27,503 bases of DNA from an uncultured Lachnospiraceae bacterium (lineage in GTDB: Bacteria; Bacillota; Clostridia; Lachnospirales; Lachnospiraceae), in NCBI GenBank assembly GCA_910588895.1, contig CAJUSS010000032.1, positions 1-27,503 of the forward strand, in the 5' to 3' direction. The notes beneath the pieces are model-generated. The model ran no database searches. It worked only from the letters and a program-made list of their open reading frames with translations, and was not told where the DNA came from. The translations under genes and the position numbers were made by a program. Below are positions 15,685-23,535 of this stretch, piece by piece; within the stretch, counting starts at the first letter, position 1, and the number at the start of each line of letters is the position of its first letter.

Positions 15685-15918
15685 CTTTTCATCTGTTGCG
15701 GCAGGTCCCGTCAGGGATCCTTCCCTGTGATGGGTGGCAATGTCCTGGATATCACACTCCAGGATGTTGCAGAGGGTGTTGATCGTGTTCATGTTGATGC
15801 CCTCATTGTTCTGCAGGCGGTGGATCAAAGATTTACTGATATGATGTTTTTTATGTAAGGCATATTTCGTGATCCCTTTTTCCTCCATGGTCTTCCATAG
15901 ATTGTCATATCGTATCAA
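15670..15918 (-). CDS. Small XRE/Cro-type helix-turn-helix regulator
   Basis: This 82-residue protein consists of one Cro/C1-type helix-turn-helix. Helices are visible in WKTMEEKGITKYALHKKH, ISKSLIHRLQNNEG and MNTINTLCNILECDIQDI, followed by a short charged tail. It starts with TTG at 15918. An AAAGGAG site seven bases upstream supports this unusual start, and there is no in-frame ATG nearby. A promoter with a perfect -10 lies about 35 bases upstream. Such stand-alone regulators are common in Firmicutes and their targets cannot be predicted. It diverges from the small anchored protein gene at 16048, which is one possible target. Confidence 0.82.
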   Translation of the reverse strand: MIRYDNLWKTMEEKGITKYALHKKHHISKSLIHRLQNNEGINMNTINTLCNILECDIQDIATHHREGSLTGPAATDEKKKQG

Positions 15919-15950
15919 TGATGTACTCCTTTTTATCTTGTGTTTCTTTC

Positions 15951-15978
15951 ATTATAGATTTAATATAAAAAACGACAA
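15951..15978 (-). promoter_or_regulatory. Promoter of the small XRE regulator
   Basis: On the - strand a perfect -10 TATAAT (15956-15951) follows TTGTCG (15978-15973) by 16 bases. The -35 matches consensus at four of six positions. The AT-rich sequence around it fits a promoter. Confidence 0.55.
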
Positions 15979-16047
15979 AGGTTCTGTTTTCGGAACCCTA
16001 TGATCGGGACGGGGACTGCATAGGATCATAGAAAAGGAGGGAGAAAG

Positions 16048-16467
16048 GTGGATAAGAGGGGATACAGGAGGATATACGGACTGTGGGCCATCTTGGCGGC
16101 TGTGATGATCTTTTTTTGTTCGGGAGGGGAAAAAAGCCTGAAAGAGGGAAAGGAGCTGGCGCCGGATCTGGTAAGGACCGTATCCATCGATGGCAGCCAT
16201 TATCTGACTGTGGTGGCCTATAGGGATAAGATCCAGGATAAAGAAAGCTTTGCCTGGATGCTGTTGGAGATGTATCGCCAGGATTCCTTTCAGACCATAA
16301 AGGTCTCTGGAGGCAGCAGAGAGAAAGGAGAACTGCCGGAGCGCCTGTATATAAAGGTGTATCTGCACAAGGAGGATATCGGGGAGAGCGATCCGGTGTG
16401 CCAGATCAAGGTGGAGGGAGGCGAACGGGTCTATCTGGATGGCGTGGAAAAGAGAGATATCCGGTGA
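16048..16467 (+). CDS. Small membrane-anchored protein of unknown function
   Basis: I do not recognise a family for this 139-residue protein. Residues 9-24 (IYGLWAILAAVMIFFC) form one hydrophobic segment after a basic start, so it is probably anchored in the membrane with the rest outside. FFCSGG is only a poor lipobox, so lipidation is doubtful. The rest is a mixed, beta-rich looking domain with segments such as YLTVVAYRDK and RLYIKVYLHKEDIG. It begins with GTG behind AAAGGAGG at good spacing. It lies about 80 bases upstream of the yesN-type gene, in the same direction, but that gene has its own strong promoter. It could be an accessory of the sensing system, but this is speculative. Confidence 0.65.
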   Translation: MDKRGYRRIYGLWAILAAVMIFFCSGGEKSLKEGKELAPDLVRTVSIDGSHYLTVVAYRDKIQDKESFAWMLLEMYRQDSFQTIKVSGGSREKGELPERLYIKVYLHKEDIGESDPVCQIKVEGGERVYLDGVEKRDIR

Positions 16468-16485
16468 GTGATGGAGAAATGGCAG

Positions 16486-16514
16486 TTGACATTACCATGC
16501 AGTTACCATATGAT
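16486..16514 (+). promoter_or_regulatory. Sigma-A promoter of the yesN-type gene with internal direct repeat
   Basis: A perfect -35 TTGACA (16486-16491) and the -10 TATGAT (16509-16514) are separated by 17 bases. Two copies of TTACCAT (16492-16498 and 16503-16509) lie in the spacer, 11 bases apart on the same face of the helix. AraC-type regulators often bind direct repeats of this spacing, so autoregulation is possible. Confidence 0.7.
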
Positions 16515-16547
16515 GTAAAATATAGAGAACTTGGAAAGGAGCACGTC

Positions 16548-18167
16548 ATGGATCTATATCGGATCATCCTGGTAGATGATGAGGAAGAGGTCAGGAAGAG
16601 TATCATCAAGAAGATCGACTGGGAGGATGCCGGCTTTAAGGTGGTAGGAGATGCGGAGAACGGGCAAGAGGCGATGGAGATCATCGAGGCTCTGGAGCCG
16701 GATGTGGTGCTGACGGATGTGCGGATGCCTTACATGGACGGATTGACCTTGGCGGAATGGATACGGCAGAATTATCCTTCGATCAAGGTCATCATCTTTT
16801 CTGGCTATGATGATTTTGAATATGCCAAGCAGGCGATCCGGCTGAACGTGATCGAATATATCTTAAAGCCGGTGAACGTGGAGGAGCTGACCGCGATCTT
16901 AAAAAAGATCAAAAATTCTCTGGATGAGGAGATCGCCCAGAAGAGGAACGTGGATCTTTTGAGGAAAAATTACTTAAAGAGCCTTCCGATCATCAGGGAA
17001 CAGTTTTTAAATGATATGCTCCACCGCCCGATCCCGGAGAAGGTGATCGATGAAAAGCTCAAAGATTACGGAGTGGACATCCTGGGTGCGAAAAAGTGGG
17101 TGATCGCGGTGGTGGAGGTGGAAAAGGGCGAGATCGGAAAGGATGAGCAGTCGGTGCTCCACCGGGAGCAGGAGCTTATCCCCATATCGGTCCGGCAGCT
17201 GATCGGGGAGATGTTAAAAGGATATTGCCGGATCGCATTGTTCACATCGCCTATAGAACAGGTGCTGATCGCCGCTATCGATGAGGGGGGCACCCAGACC
17301 AGGCTGATAACTGTGTTGGGGGACGTGTGCAAGGAGACAAAACGTGTGCTTGAGGTCCCGATCACGGTGGGGATCGGCCATAGCTGCAGCAGCCTGACCG
17401 ATGTGGGCTATTCCTACCGCTCGGCGGTCAACGCGCTGGGCTATAAGGCGATCGTGGGGACCGGGGGCACGATATATATCAATGACGTGGAGCCCATGGA
17501 TCCGGGCAGGCTGGTCTGGGATAGCCGGGATGAAGAGGCGCTTTTTACCGCGATCAAGTTTGGCCCGAAGGAGAAGATCCGGCAGGCTGTGGACGGTATA
17601 TTAAAGCGAATGGAGCAGGCCAAGGTCCATTTTAACCAGTATCAGATCTTCATGCGGAGCGTGGTGAACAGCATGATGCAGATGATCCAGCAGTATGACT
17701 TAGGACCGACGGAGTTCTCGGTGATGGAAGATCCTTATCTGGGGATGCTGTGGAGCAGTGTGCTAAAGCAGGAGGACTTTGGCGGATGGCTCCTAAAGAC
17801 AGGACTCTTTGTGAATCAGGCTATGAACCGGGAGCGGGAAAGCTCTATGAAGCATCTGATGCAGGAGGCGGAGCGGTATATCCGGGAAAATTACCAGGAT
17901 CCGGAGCTCTCTGTGGAAAAGCTCTGCCGCCATCTCCACATGAGCCCGGCTTATTTTTCCACCATGTTCAAAAAAGAGACCGGACAAGCCTACACCGCTT
18001 ATCTGACCCAGGTACGGATGGAAAAGGCGGTGGAGCTCTTAGAGAAGACGGATGATAAGACCTATGTGATCGCGGCAAAAGTGGGGTATCAGGAGCAGAA
18101 CTATTTCAGCTATGTGTTCAAAAAAAGGTTTGGCGTGTCCCCTTCTAAATATCGGGGGACAAAATGA
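16548..18167 (+). CDS. YesN-type response regulator, REC plus AraC helix-turn-helix
   Basis: The 539-residue protein starts with a receiver domain (about 3-120) with acidic residues D10 and D11, phosphoacceptor D57 in VVLTDVRMPYMDG and a conserved lysine in YILKPVN. A long middle region of the type found in YesN proteins follows. The C-terminal 100 residues form an AraC-type double helix-turn-helix (AERYIRENYQDPELSVEKLC ... QEQNYFSYVFKKRFGVSPSKYR). The frame is open back to 16398, but ATG 16548 has GGAAAGGAG at good spacing and gives the correct domain start. It overlaps the kinase gene by four bases (ATGA). It probably activates mglBAC when phosphorylated. Confidence 0.94.
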   Translation: MDLYRIILVDDEEEVRKSIIKKIDWEDAGFKVVGDAENGQEAMEIIEALEPDVVLTDVRMPYMDGLTLAEWIRQNYPSIKVIIFSGYDDFEYAKQAIRLNVIEYILKPVNVEELTAILKKIKNSLDEEIAQKRNVDLLRKNYLKSLPIIREQFLNDMLHRPIPEKVIDEKLKDYGVDILGAKKWVIAVVEVEKGEIGKDEQSVLHREQELIPISVRQLIGEMLKGYCRIALFTSPIEQVLIAAIDEGGTQTRLITVLGDVCKETKRVLEVPITVGIGHSCSSLTDVGYSYRSAVNALGYKAIVGTGGTIYINDVEPMDPGRLVWDSRDEEALFTAIKFGPKEKIRQAVDGILKRMEQAKVHFNQYQIFMRSVVNSMMQMIQQYDLGPTEFSVMEDPYLGMLWSSVLKQEDFGGWLLKTGLFVNQAMNRERESSMKHLMQEAERYIRENYQDPELSVEKLCRHLHMSPAYFSTMFKKETGQAYTAYLTQVRMEKAVELLEKTDDKTYVIAAKVGYQEQNYFSYVFKKRFGVSPSKYRGTK

Positions 18168-19981
18168 GGGCTGAGAAAAGAGGACTGGGGATCCGGTATT
18201 CGATCTTCATCTATTTTACGGTGACAGCGCTGATCGCGATCTTATCGGTGGGATTATCGATGTATGACCGTTTTTCCGACCAGCTGACAGAGGCGGTCCA
18301 AAATGAAAACCAGATCCTGATGACCCAGGTGAACCAGTCTGTGGATTCTTACCTGCGGAACATCATGCGGCTTTCCGATGCCCTTTACTATGGTGTGGTG
18401 AAAAATGCGGATATCTCCGGTGAAGGCACCTTTGACAAGATGAAGCTTTTGTATGACAGCAATGACAGCACAGTGGAGAACATCGCCCTTTTTTCAGGGG
18501 ACGGGGAGCTCTTGAAGGTGGCCCCGGCAGCCCGGCTGAAGGCCACAGCGAGGATCTGGGAGGAAAGCTGGTTTAAGGATCCTTTGGAGAAGATGGAGAA
18601 CCTCCATTTTTCCATGCCTCATGTGCAGTATATCTTTGACGATGCAAAAAGCCAGTACAAGTGGGTGATCTCTGTGTCCAGAGCTGTGGAGGTCACAAAG
18701 GGAGCTTCCGTCAGTCAGGGGGTCCTTCTGATCGATATCCGCTACAGCAGCTTAGAACAGCTCTTAGACAGTGTGACCCTGGGGAACGGAGGCTATGTCT
18801 ATCTGATCAGCAATGACGGGCAGATCATCTACCATCCAAAAGCGCAGCTGATCGATTCCGGGCGGGTCAAGGAGGACCATCAGAGGGCGGCAGGCTACCG
18901 GGACGGGATCTACGAGGAGGATTTCCAGGGAGAGAAACGGTATGTGACCATAAAATCTGTGGGCTATACCGGTTGGAAGCTGGTGGGGGTCACTCCGATC
19001 CAGAGCGTGTCCTTCAGCGGGGTCAAGACCCGCCTGTTCGTGCTTTTTGTTATCTTATTGATCTTGTTCATCCTTATGGTGATCAATTATTATATCTCCT
19101 CGAAGATCACCGACCCGATCCATGAGCTGGAGGGGTCTGTGCGCAGATTAGAGGATGGGAAGCTGGATGCGCCGGTCTACATCGGAGGATCCTATGAGAT
19201 CCAGCATCTCGGCCGTTCCATCTCTACCATGGCCAGCCAGATCCAAGTTCTGATGCAGGACATCGTGGAGGAGCATGAGGCGAAGCGAAAAAGAGAATTT
19301 GACACGCTCCAGTCCCAGATCAACCCCCATTTTCTTTATAATACCCTGGATATCATCGTCTGGATGGTGGAAAATGAGAAAAAGTCAGAGGCGGTCAAGG
19401 TGGTGACCGCACTGGCCCGTTTCTTTAGGATCAGTCTGAGCAAGGGGAAGAGCATCATCACGGTAAGGGACGAGCTGGAGCATGTCCGCAATTACCTGAT
19501 GATCCAGCAGATGCGTTTTAAGAACAAGTTCATCTATGAGATCGCGGCTCAGGAGCAGACACTGGATCTGGCCAGCTTAAAGCTGATGCTCCAGCCTCTG
19601 GTGGAAAATGCCATCTACCATGGGATGGAATTTATGGACGGGGATGGGGAGGTCAAGATCGTGGTGGAGCTTAAGGAGGATATCGGTCATCTGTGCTTTC
19701 TGATCCAGGACAATGGTCTGGGGATGACCGCCCAGCAGGTGGAAGGCCTGTTCACAGATAAGGGGCACGTCTCGTCCGGACGAGGTTCCGGTATCGGCGT
19801 CCGGAATGTAAATGAGCGGATCAAGCTGTATTTTGGCGATGACTACGGCCTTAAGATCTGGTCAGAGCCAGATGAGGGGACATGGATCTCTATCGATCTT
19901 CCGGCGATCCCCTATCAAGAGGTATTAGAGAAGGATATCCGCCAGGAAAAAGGAGGACAGGATGAAAAGGGGAAGACATGA
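18164..19981 (+). CDS. YesM-type sensor histidine kinase with Cache-like sensor domain
   Basis: This is a 605-residue membrane kinase. One transmembrane segment lies near residues 12-32, followed by an extracellular Cache-like domain of about 250 residues (including VLLIDIRYSSLEQL and GGYVYLISNDGQIIYHP). A second segment spans about 291-312, then HAMP. The LytS/YesM-type kinase core follows, with H389 in INPHFLYNTLD, the N box in LQPLVENAIYHGM, and the G boxes DNGLGM and GSGIGVRNVNERI. It would phosphorylate the YesN-type regulator encoded just before it, with which it overlaps by four bases. The next gene, encoding an anchored binding protein, overlaps it by 20 bases. This tight coupling suggests the two act together in ligand sensing. 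Confidence 0.94.
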   Translation: MRAEKRGLGIRYSIFIYFTVTALIAILSVGLSMYDRFSDQLTEAVQNENQILMTQVNQSVDSYLRNIMRLSDALYYGVVKNADISGEGTFDKMKLLYDSNDSTVENIALFSGDGELLKVAPAARLKATARIWEESWFKDPLEKMENLHFSMPHVQYIFDDAKSQYKWVISVSRAVEVTKGASVSQGVLLIDIRYSSLEQLLDSVTLGNGGYVYLISNDGQIIYHPKAQLIDSGRVKEDHQRAAGYRDGIYEEDFQGEKRYVTIKSVGYTGWKLVGVTPIQSVSFSGVKTRLFVLFVILLILFILMVINYYISSKITDPIHELEGSVRRLEDGKLDAPVYIGGSYEIQHLGRSISTMASQIQVLMQDIVEEHEAKRKREFDTLQSQINPHFLYNTLDIIVWMVENEKKSEAVKVVTALARFFRISLSKGKSIITVRDELEHVRNYLMIQQMRFKNKFIYEIAAQEQTLDLASLKLMLQPLVENAIYHGMEFMDGDGEVKIVVELKEDIGHLCFLIQDNGLGMTAQQVEGLFTDKGHVSSGRGSGIGVRNVNERIKLYFGDDYGLKIWSEPDEGTWISIDLPAIPYQEVLEKDIRQEKGGQDEKGKT

Positions 19982-20936
19982 TCTTTTTTTTGGCGTATCC
20001 ATATCGGTCCTTGTGCTGTTATATCTGATGTCCTCCACAGATCTGATCATCCATGAAAAAAAGGTGGAGATCTATCCGGTCTCGGTGATCGTGGAGGATA
20101 CCTCCGACGAGGATCACGAGAAGCTGCGGAAGGGGATGGACAGAGCTGCGGAGGAGTTCCATGTGGATTTAAGCTTTATCACTTTATATGAACGGAACGA
20201 TCAGGAGCAGCAGATCAGCCTGATCGCAAGGGAGATCTCCGATGGAGCGGAGGCGGTGATACTGTCCCCGGCCAGGCCGTCGGATGCGATCGCCCGGCTG
20301 GATGGGATGGTGCTCAATAGCCCGCTGATCATCCTGGGGGAACGTTTTCCGCTGAACCAGGCCGCCGTTGGGATATCGATCGACTATATGGAGGTCGGGA
20401 AGATGCTGGGGGATGCGGTCAGAGAGAATCCCTCGGATATCCCCGTCTATCTGCTGACGGAGGGATTAGACTGCGGCTATGCCCAGGAGATCTCCGATGG
20501 GATCTGGCAAGCCTTAGAGGGATCGGACTATCAGATCCGGTATCATATCCTGCAGGCGGAGGATGACTGCAGGAAGCTGATCGAGGAGCTGGTGTATCCT
20601 CACCCGCAGCGGGCCGTACTGGTGGCCTTAGATGAAAAAAGCCTGGAAAAAGCGGCAGGTATACTGGCAGAGAGCAATGTCTACAGTCAGCAGACCCAGG
20701 GACTCTACGGGATAGGGGGCACGAACCGGGTGCTGAACTATCTGGACCAGGGGATCATCAAGGGATTAGTGGTCCATAATTGGTTCGACGAGGGATATCT
20801 GAGCGTGGAAAAGGCCGTAAAGGCGATCCAGGAAGGCGGCGGGGAAAGGGAACAGATCACAATGGAGGCGTATTATATCACCAGGGAGGATCTGCGGGAT
20901 CCGCGGTATGAGAAGATGCTGTATCCGATCGATTGA
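19962..20936 (+). CDS. Membrane-anchored periplasmic-binding-type sensor protein
   Basis: The 324-residue protein has one uncleaved-looking hydrophobic segment (about residues 9-27) without a lipobox cysteine. A type I periplasmic binding fold follows (Peripl_BP_4/LacI-like), seen in VSVIVEDTSDEDHEKLRKGM, GAEAVILSPARPSDAI, PLIILGERFP and GLYGIGGTNRVLNYLDQG. It lacks the calcium loop found in the two binding proteins further downstream and is the more divergent of the three. It overlaps the kinase gene by 20 bases and has AGGAGG before its ATG. The likely role is a co-sensor that presents sugar to the kinase, as XylFII does for LytS in Clostridium beijerinckii. The ligand is unknown. Confidence 0.85.
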   Translation: MKRGRHDLFFGVSISVLVLLYLMSSTDLIIHEKKVEIYPVSVIVEDTSDEDHEKLRKGMDRAAEEFHVDLSFITLYERNDQEQQISLIAREISDGAEAVILSPARPSDAIARLDGMVLNSPLIILGERFPLNQAAVGISIDYMEVGKMLGDAVRENPSDIPVYLLTEGLDCGYAQEISDGIWQALEGSDYQIRYHILQAEDDCRKLIEELVYPHPQRAVLVALDEKSLEKAAGILAESNVYSQQTQGLYGIGGTNRVLNYLDQGIIKGLVVHNWFDEGYLSVEKAVKAIQEGGGEREQITMEAYYITREDLRDPRYEKMLYPID

Positions 20937-21062
20937 TGGGAGAGCGTCGATCGATCGTTGTGTAGGCGCATGATCGGTCATTTGTCTGCAGCCGGCAGAT
21001 CAAAAAGATAGAAGATCAAAAAAGCAGGAAAGATCAAGAAAGGATCCAAGAAGGAGAACAGG

Positions 21063-22085
21063 ATGAAAAAGAGGACCTGGTGGATATGGGGGATCTTATT
21101 TTTAGCGGCCATAGGGGTATGGTCCTGGGCCAAAGGGAGCCGGGATGAGGGACAGGATGAGAAAAAGGATTCGATCCGGCTGGGGATCTTGCTGTATCGA
21201 GGGGACGATACCTTTATCAGCAATGTACGGCAGGCACTGGAGGAGCAGGCGAAGCTATATGAGCAGGGGACCCAGATCAAGGTGGTGCTGAACATCGAGG
21301 ATGCCAAAGAGAGCCAGAACACCCAGAACAGCCAGGTGGAGCGGATGCTGTCATTGGGATATGACGCGCTCTGTGTGAACATCGTAGACCGCTCTATGGC
21401 TTCTACCATGATCGATGACGCTATACGGGCAGATGTGCCGATCGTGTTCTTTAACCGGGAGCCGGTGGAGGAGGACTTGAACCTTTGGGAAAAGCTCTAC
21501 TATGTGGGGGCGGATGCGAAGGAATCGGCGGTGCTGCAGGGGGAGATCATCGTGGACCGGTATAAGGAGGATCCCTCCAGCATCGATCTGAACGGAGACG
21601 GAAAGGTGGATTATGTGCTCCTGGAGGGGGAGACCAGCCATCAGGATTCGCTGATCCGCACGGAATGGTCCATCCAGACCTTAAAGGACGGCGGCGTGCC
21701 TTTGGAGAAGCTGACCGGAGGGATCGCGAACTGGGAGAGGAGCCAGGCATCCGCGCTCACAGAACAGTGGCTGGAGCAGTTCCCCGGACAGATCGAGCTG
21801 ATCATCAGCAATAACGATGATATGGCTCTGGGCGCTATCGATGCCATCGAGCGGTCAAAGATCATGGATAAGATCAATGTGGTGGGGATCGACGGCACGC
21901 CCCAGGGGGTCCAGGCCCTGGAAAGAGGGATGCTCTTAGGGACTGTGCAGAGCGACCGGACGGAGTACGCCAATGCCATCTTTACGATCGCGGCGGCTCT
22001 GGCTCTGGATGAGGATCCAAAGACGAAGATCACGCTGGAGAGAGGGCGATATTACTGGACGACGCAGGAGGCTCTGGCAAGATGA
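21063..22085 (+). CDS. Membrane-anchored galactose-binding-like protein
   Basis: This 340-residue protein is clearly MglB-like but has an N-terminal transmembrane anchor (about residues 5-22) instead of a lipoprotein signal. The binding fold includes IRLGILLYRGDDTFISNVR, GYDALCVNIVDRS, VPIVFFNREP, an EF-hand-like calcium loop (DLNGDGKVD, 175-183) and SNNDDMALGAIDAIE. The same segments occur in the lipoprotein encoded next, so the two are paralogues. Its place between the sensor genes and the transporter, and its lack of a lipobox, suggest a sensing role rather than high-flux uptake. AAGGAG precedes the start. No promoter or terminator was convincing in the 126 bases before it. Confidence 0.87.
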   Translation: MKKRTWWIWGILFLAAIGVWSWAKGSRDEGQDEKKDSIRLGILLYRGDDTFISNVRQALEEQAKLYEQGTQIKVVLNIEDAKESQNTQNSQVERMLSLGYDALCVNIVDRSMASTMIDDAIRADVPIVFFNREPVEEDLNLWEKLYYVGADAKESAVLQGEIIVDRYKEDPSSIDLNGDGKVDYVLLEGETSHQDSLIRTEWSIQTLKDGGVPLEKLTGGIANWERSQASALTEQWLEQFPGQIELIISNNDDMALGAIDAIERSKIMDKINVVGIDGTPQGVQALERGMLLGTVQSDRTEYANAIFTIAAALALDEDPKTKITLERGRYYWTTQEALAR

Positions 22086-22156
22086 GCTCTGGGGCAGATG
22101 CCGGATGGAGGAGGAAAGCCCCGGTCAAAGAAATTTTATAAAAAATTAAAAAAAAT

Positions 22157-22239
22157 CCTATGGAAAAATGCATAAAGATCCGATAGAATATATTCACTGA
22201 TATGGAGAACATGCCAGTCAGTCAAATAATTTCCATAGG
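22157..22239 (+). repeat. Separated 10-base inverted repeat around the mglB promoter
   Basis: CCTATGGAAA (22157-22166) and TTTCCATAGG (22230-22239) are perfect inverted copies separated by 63 bases. The first arm overlaps the predicted -35 element and the second directly abuts the mglB ribosome site. A related TATGGAGA lies between them at 22201. This could be a pair of regulator sites. Confidence 0.6.
22161..22189 (+). promoter_or_regulatory. Candidate mglB promoter
   Basis: TGGAAA (22161-22166), a 17-base spacer and TAGAAT (22184-22189) give a usable sigma-A promoter with a weak -35, as expected for an activated gene. A-rich sequence (about 22125-22156) just upstream resembles an UP element. 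Confidence 0.5.
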
Positions 22240-22251
22240 GAGGAGATAATT

Positions 22252-23400
22252 ATGAGATCATTAAAGAAAGTCATGGCACTGGGATTAGCATCCACGATGG
22301 TGCTGTCCCTGGCAGCCTGCGGTGGCGGCTCCACGGAGACCACGGCAGCAGCTACTACCGCAGCGGCAGAGACCACGGCAGCAGCTGAGGAGACAAAGGC
22401 AGAGGCGGAAGCTACCGATGCGGCTGAGGAGACAGCAGCTGAGGTCGCAGAGGCCACAGGCGATTTTGATGCCTCCAATGTAAAAGTAGGTATCTCGATC
22501 TACAAGTTTGACGATAACTTCATGACCCTGTACAGGACCGAGCTGGAGAGATATCTGACCGAGGACTTAGGCTTTAAGGCAGAGAACATCACCATCCAGG
22601 ACGGCAAGGGCGATCAGGCTGAGCAGTCCAACCAGATCGACAACTTCATCACCGCAGGCGTGGACGTGCTGATCTTAAACCTGGTACAGGCTTCTTCCGC
22701 TCCCCAGGTGACCGATAAGTGCAAGGAAGCCGGGATCCCGGTAGTCTACATCAACCGTGAGCCGGACGCAGAGGAAGAGGAGAGATGGGCCAGCGAAGGC
22801 ATCCAGGCTACCTATGTAGGCTGTGACGCCAGACAGTCCGGTACCTTCCAGGGCGAGGAGATCTTAGAGACCTCCAACGGCGGCGATATCAACGGCGACG
22901 GCAAGGTTTCCTACATCATGATCCAGGGCGATCCGGAGAACGTGGACGCACAGTACAGGACCGAGTTCTCTGTAAAGGCTCTGACCGATGCAGGCGTGGA
23001 AGTAGAAGAGCTGTTCATCCAGCGCGGTGACTGGGATCAGGCAAAAGGCCAGCAGCTGACCCAGGATGCTCTGACTCAGTTTGGCGATGAGATCGAGGTA
23101 GTGTTCTGCAACAACGATGCTATGGCACTTGGCGCTCTGCAGGCGATCGAGGCAGCCGGCCGCAAGGTGAACGAGGACATCTATCTGGTTGGCGTTGACG
23201 CTCTGACCGAGTGTGTACAGAACGTATTGGACGGCAAGATGACCGGTACTGTGTTCAACGATCACATCGCACAGGCTAAGTCTGCTGCTGATACAGCTGT
23301 GAAGTACTTAAAGGGCGAGTCCGTAGATCCGGTCAACATGGTCGACTATGTAAAGGTCACCACCGAGAATGCACAGGATGTGTTAGACGCTCTTAAGTGA
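22252..23400 (+). CDS. mglB: Galactose/glucose-type ABC transporter substrate-binding lipoprotein
   Basis: The 382-residue protein starts with a lipoprotein signal ending in LSLAAC, with C23 the likely lipidated cysteine. A low-complexity Thr-Ala-Glu linker runs from about 27 to 70. The binding domain resembles MglB: KVGISIYKFDDNFMTLYR, GVDVLILNLVQ, IPVVYINREP, a calcium loop at 212-220 (DINGDGKVS) and FCNNDAMALGALQAIEAAG. It would capture a hexose outside the membrane for the mglA/mglC transporter. GGGAGGAG precedes the ATG. Its codons favour C-ending forms (TTC, AAC, GGC, GAC) more than its neighbours do, which fits high expression. Glucose, galactose and xylose cannot be told apart by eye. 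Confidence 0.93.
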   Translation: MRSLKKVMALGLASTMVLSLAACGGGSTETTAAATTAAAETTAAAEETKAEAEATDAAEETAAEVAEATGDFDASNVKVGISIYKFDDNFMTLYRTELERYLTEDLGFKAENITIQDGKGDQAEQSNQIDNFITAGVDVLILNLVQASSAPQVTDKCKEAGIPVVYINREPDAEEEERWASEGIQATYVGCDARQSGTFQGEEILETSNGGDINGDGKVSYIMIQGDPENVDAQYRTEFSVKALTDAGVEVEELFIQRGDWDQAKGQQLTQDALTQFGDEIEVVFCNNDAMALGALQAIEAAGRKVNEDIYLVGVDALTECVQNVLDGKMTGTVFNDHIAQAKSAADTAVKYLKGESVDPVNMVDYVKVTTENAQDVLDALK

Positions 23401-23422
23401 TCGATCGTAGGTATTTGCTTTG

Positions 23423-23455
23423 ATAGGGTGTATCTAACGATACACCCTATTTTTG
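23423..23455 (+). terminator. Intrinsic terminator or attenuator between mglB and mglA
   Basis: A perfect 12-base stem (arms 23423-23434 and 23439-23450, including AGGGTGTATC and GATACACCCT) with a TAAC loop is followed by a short T-run. As mglA has no clear promoter of its own, partial read-through would give more binding protein than ATPase and permease. Confidence 0.85.
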
Positions 23456-23535
23456 CAGATCAGATAAAATGAACGTCCGGAAAAAGCGTATCTATGATGT
23501 TATGTGGTATTTCGGATCTGAAAGGAGATGTTGGG

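Noticed and set aside
16398..16547. Upstream extension of the yesN-type gene
   Set aside because: It overlaps the end of the previous gene and covers the promoter. The receiver domain begins right after ATG 16548, which has a good ribosome site.
22086..22140. Terminator after the second anchored binding protein gene
   Set aside because: GGGGC and GCCCC could pair, but the loop is over 20 bases and no T-run follows directly.
23494..23535. Upstream start for mglA
   Set aside because: The added residues do not fit the family and there is no ribosome site. ATG 23536 has AAAGGAG at proper spacing.
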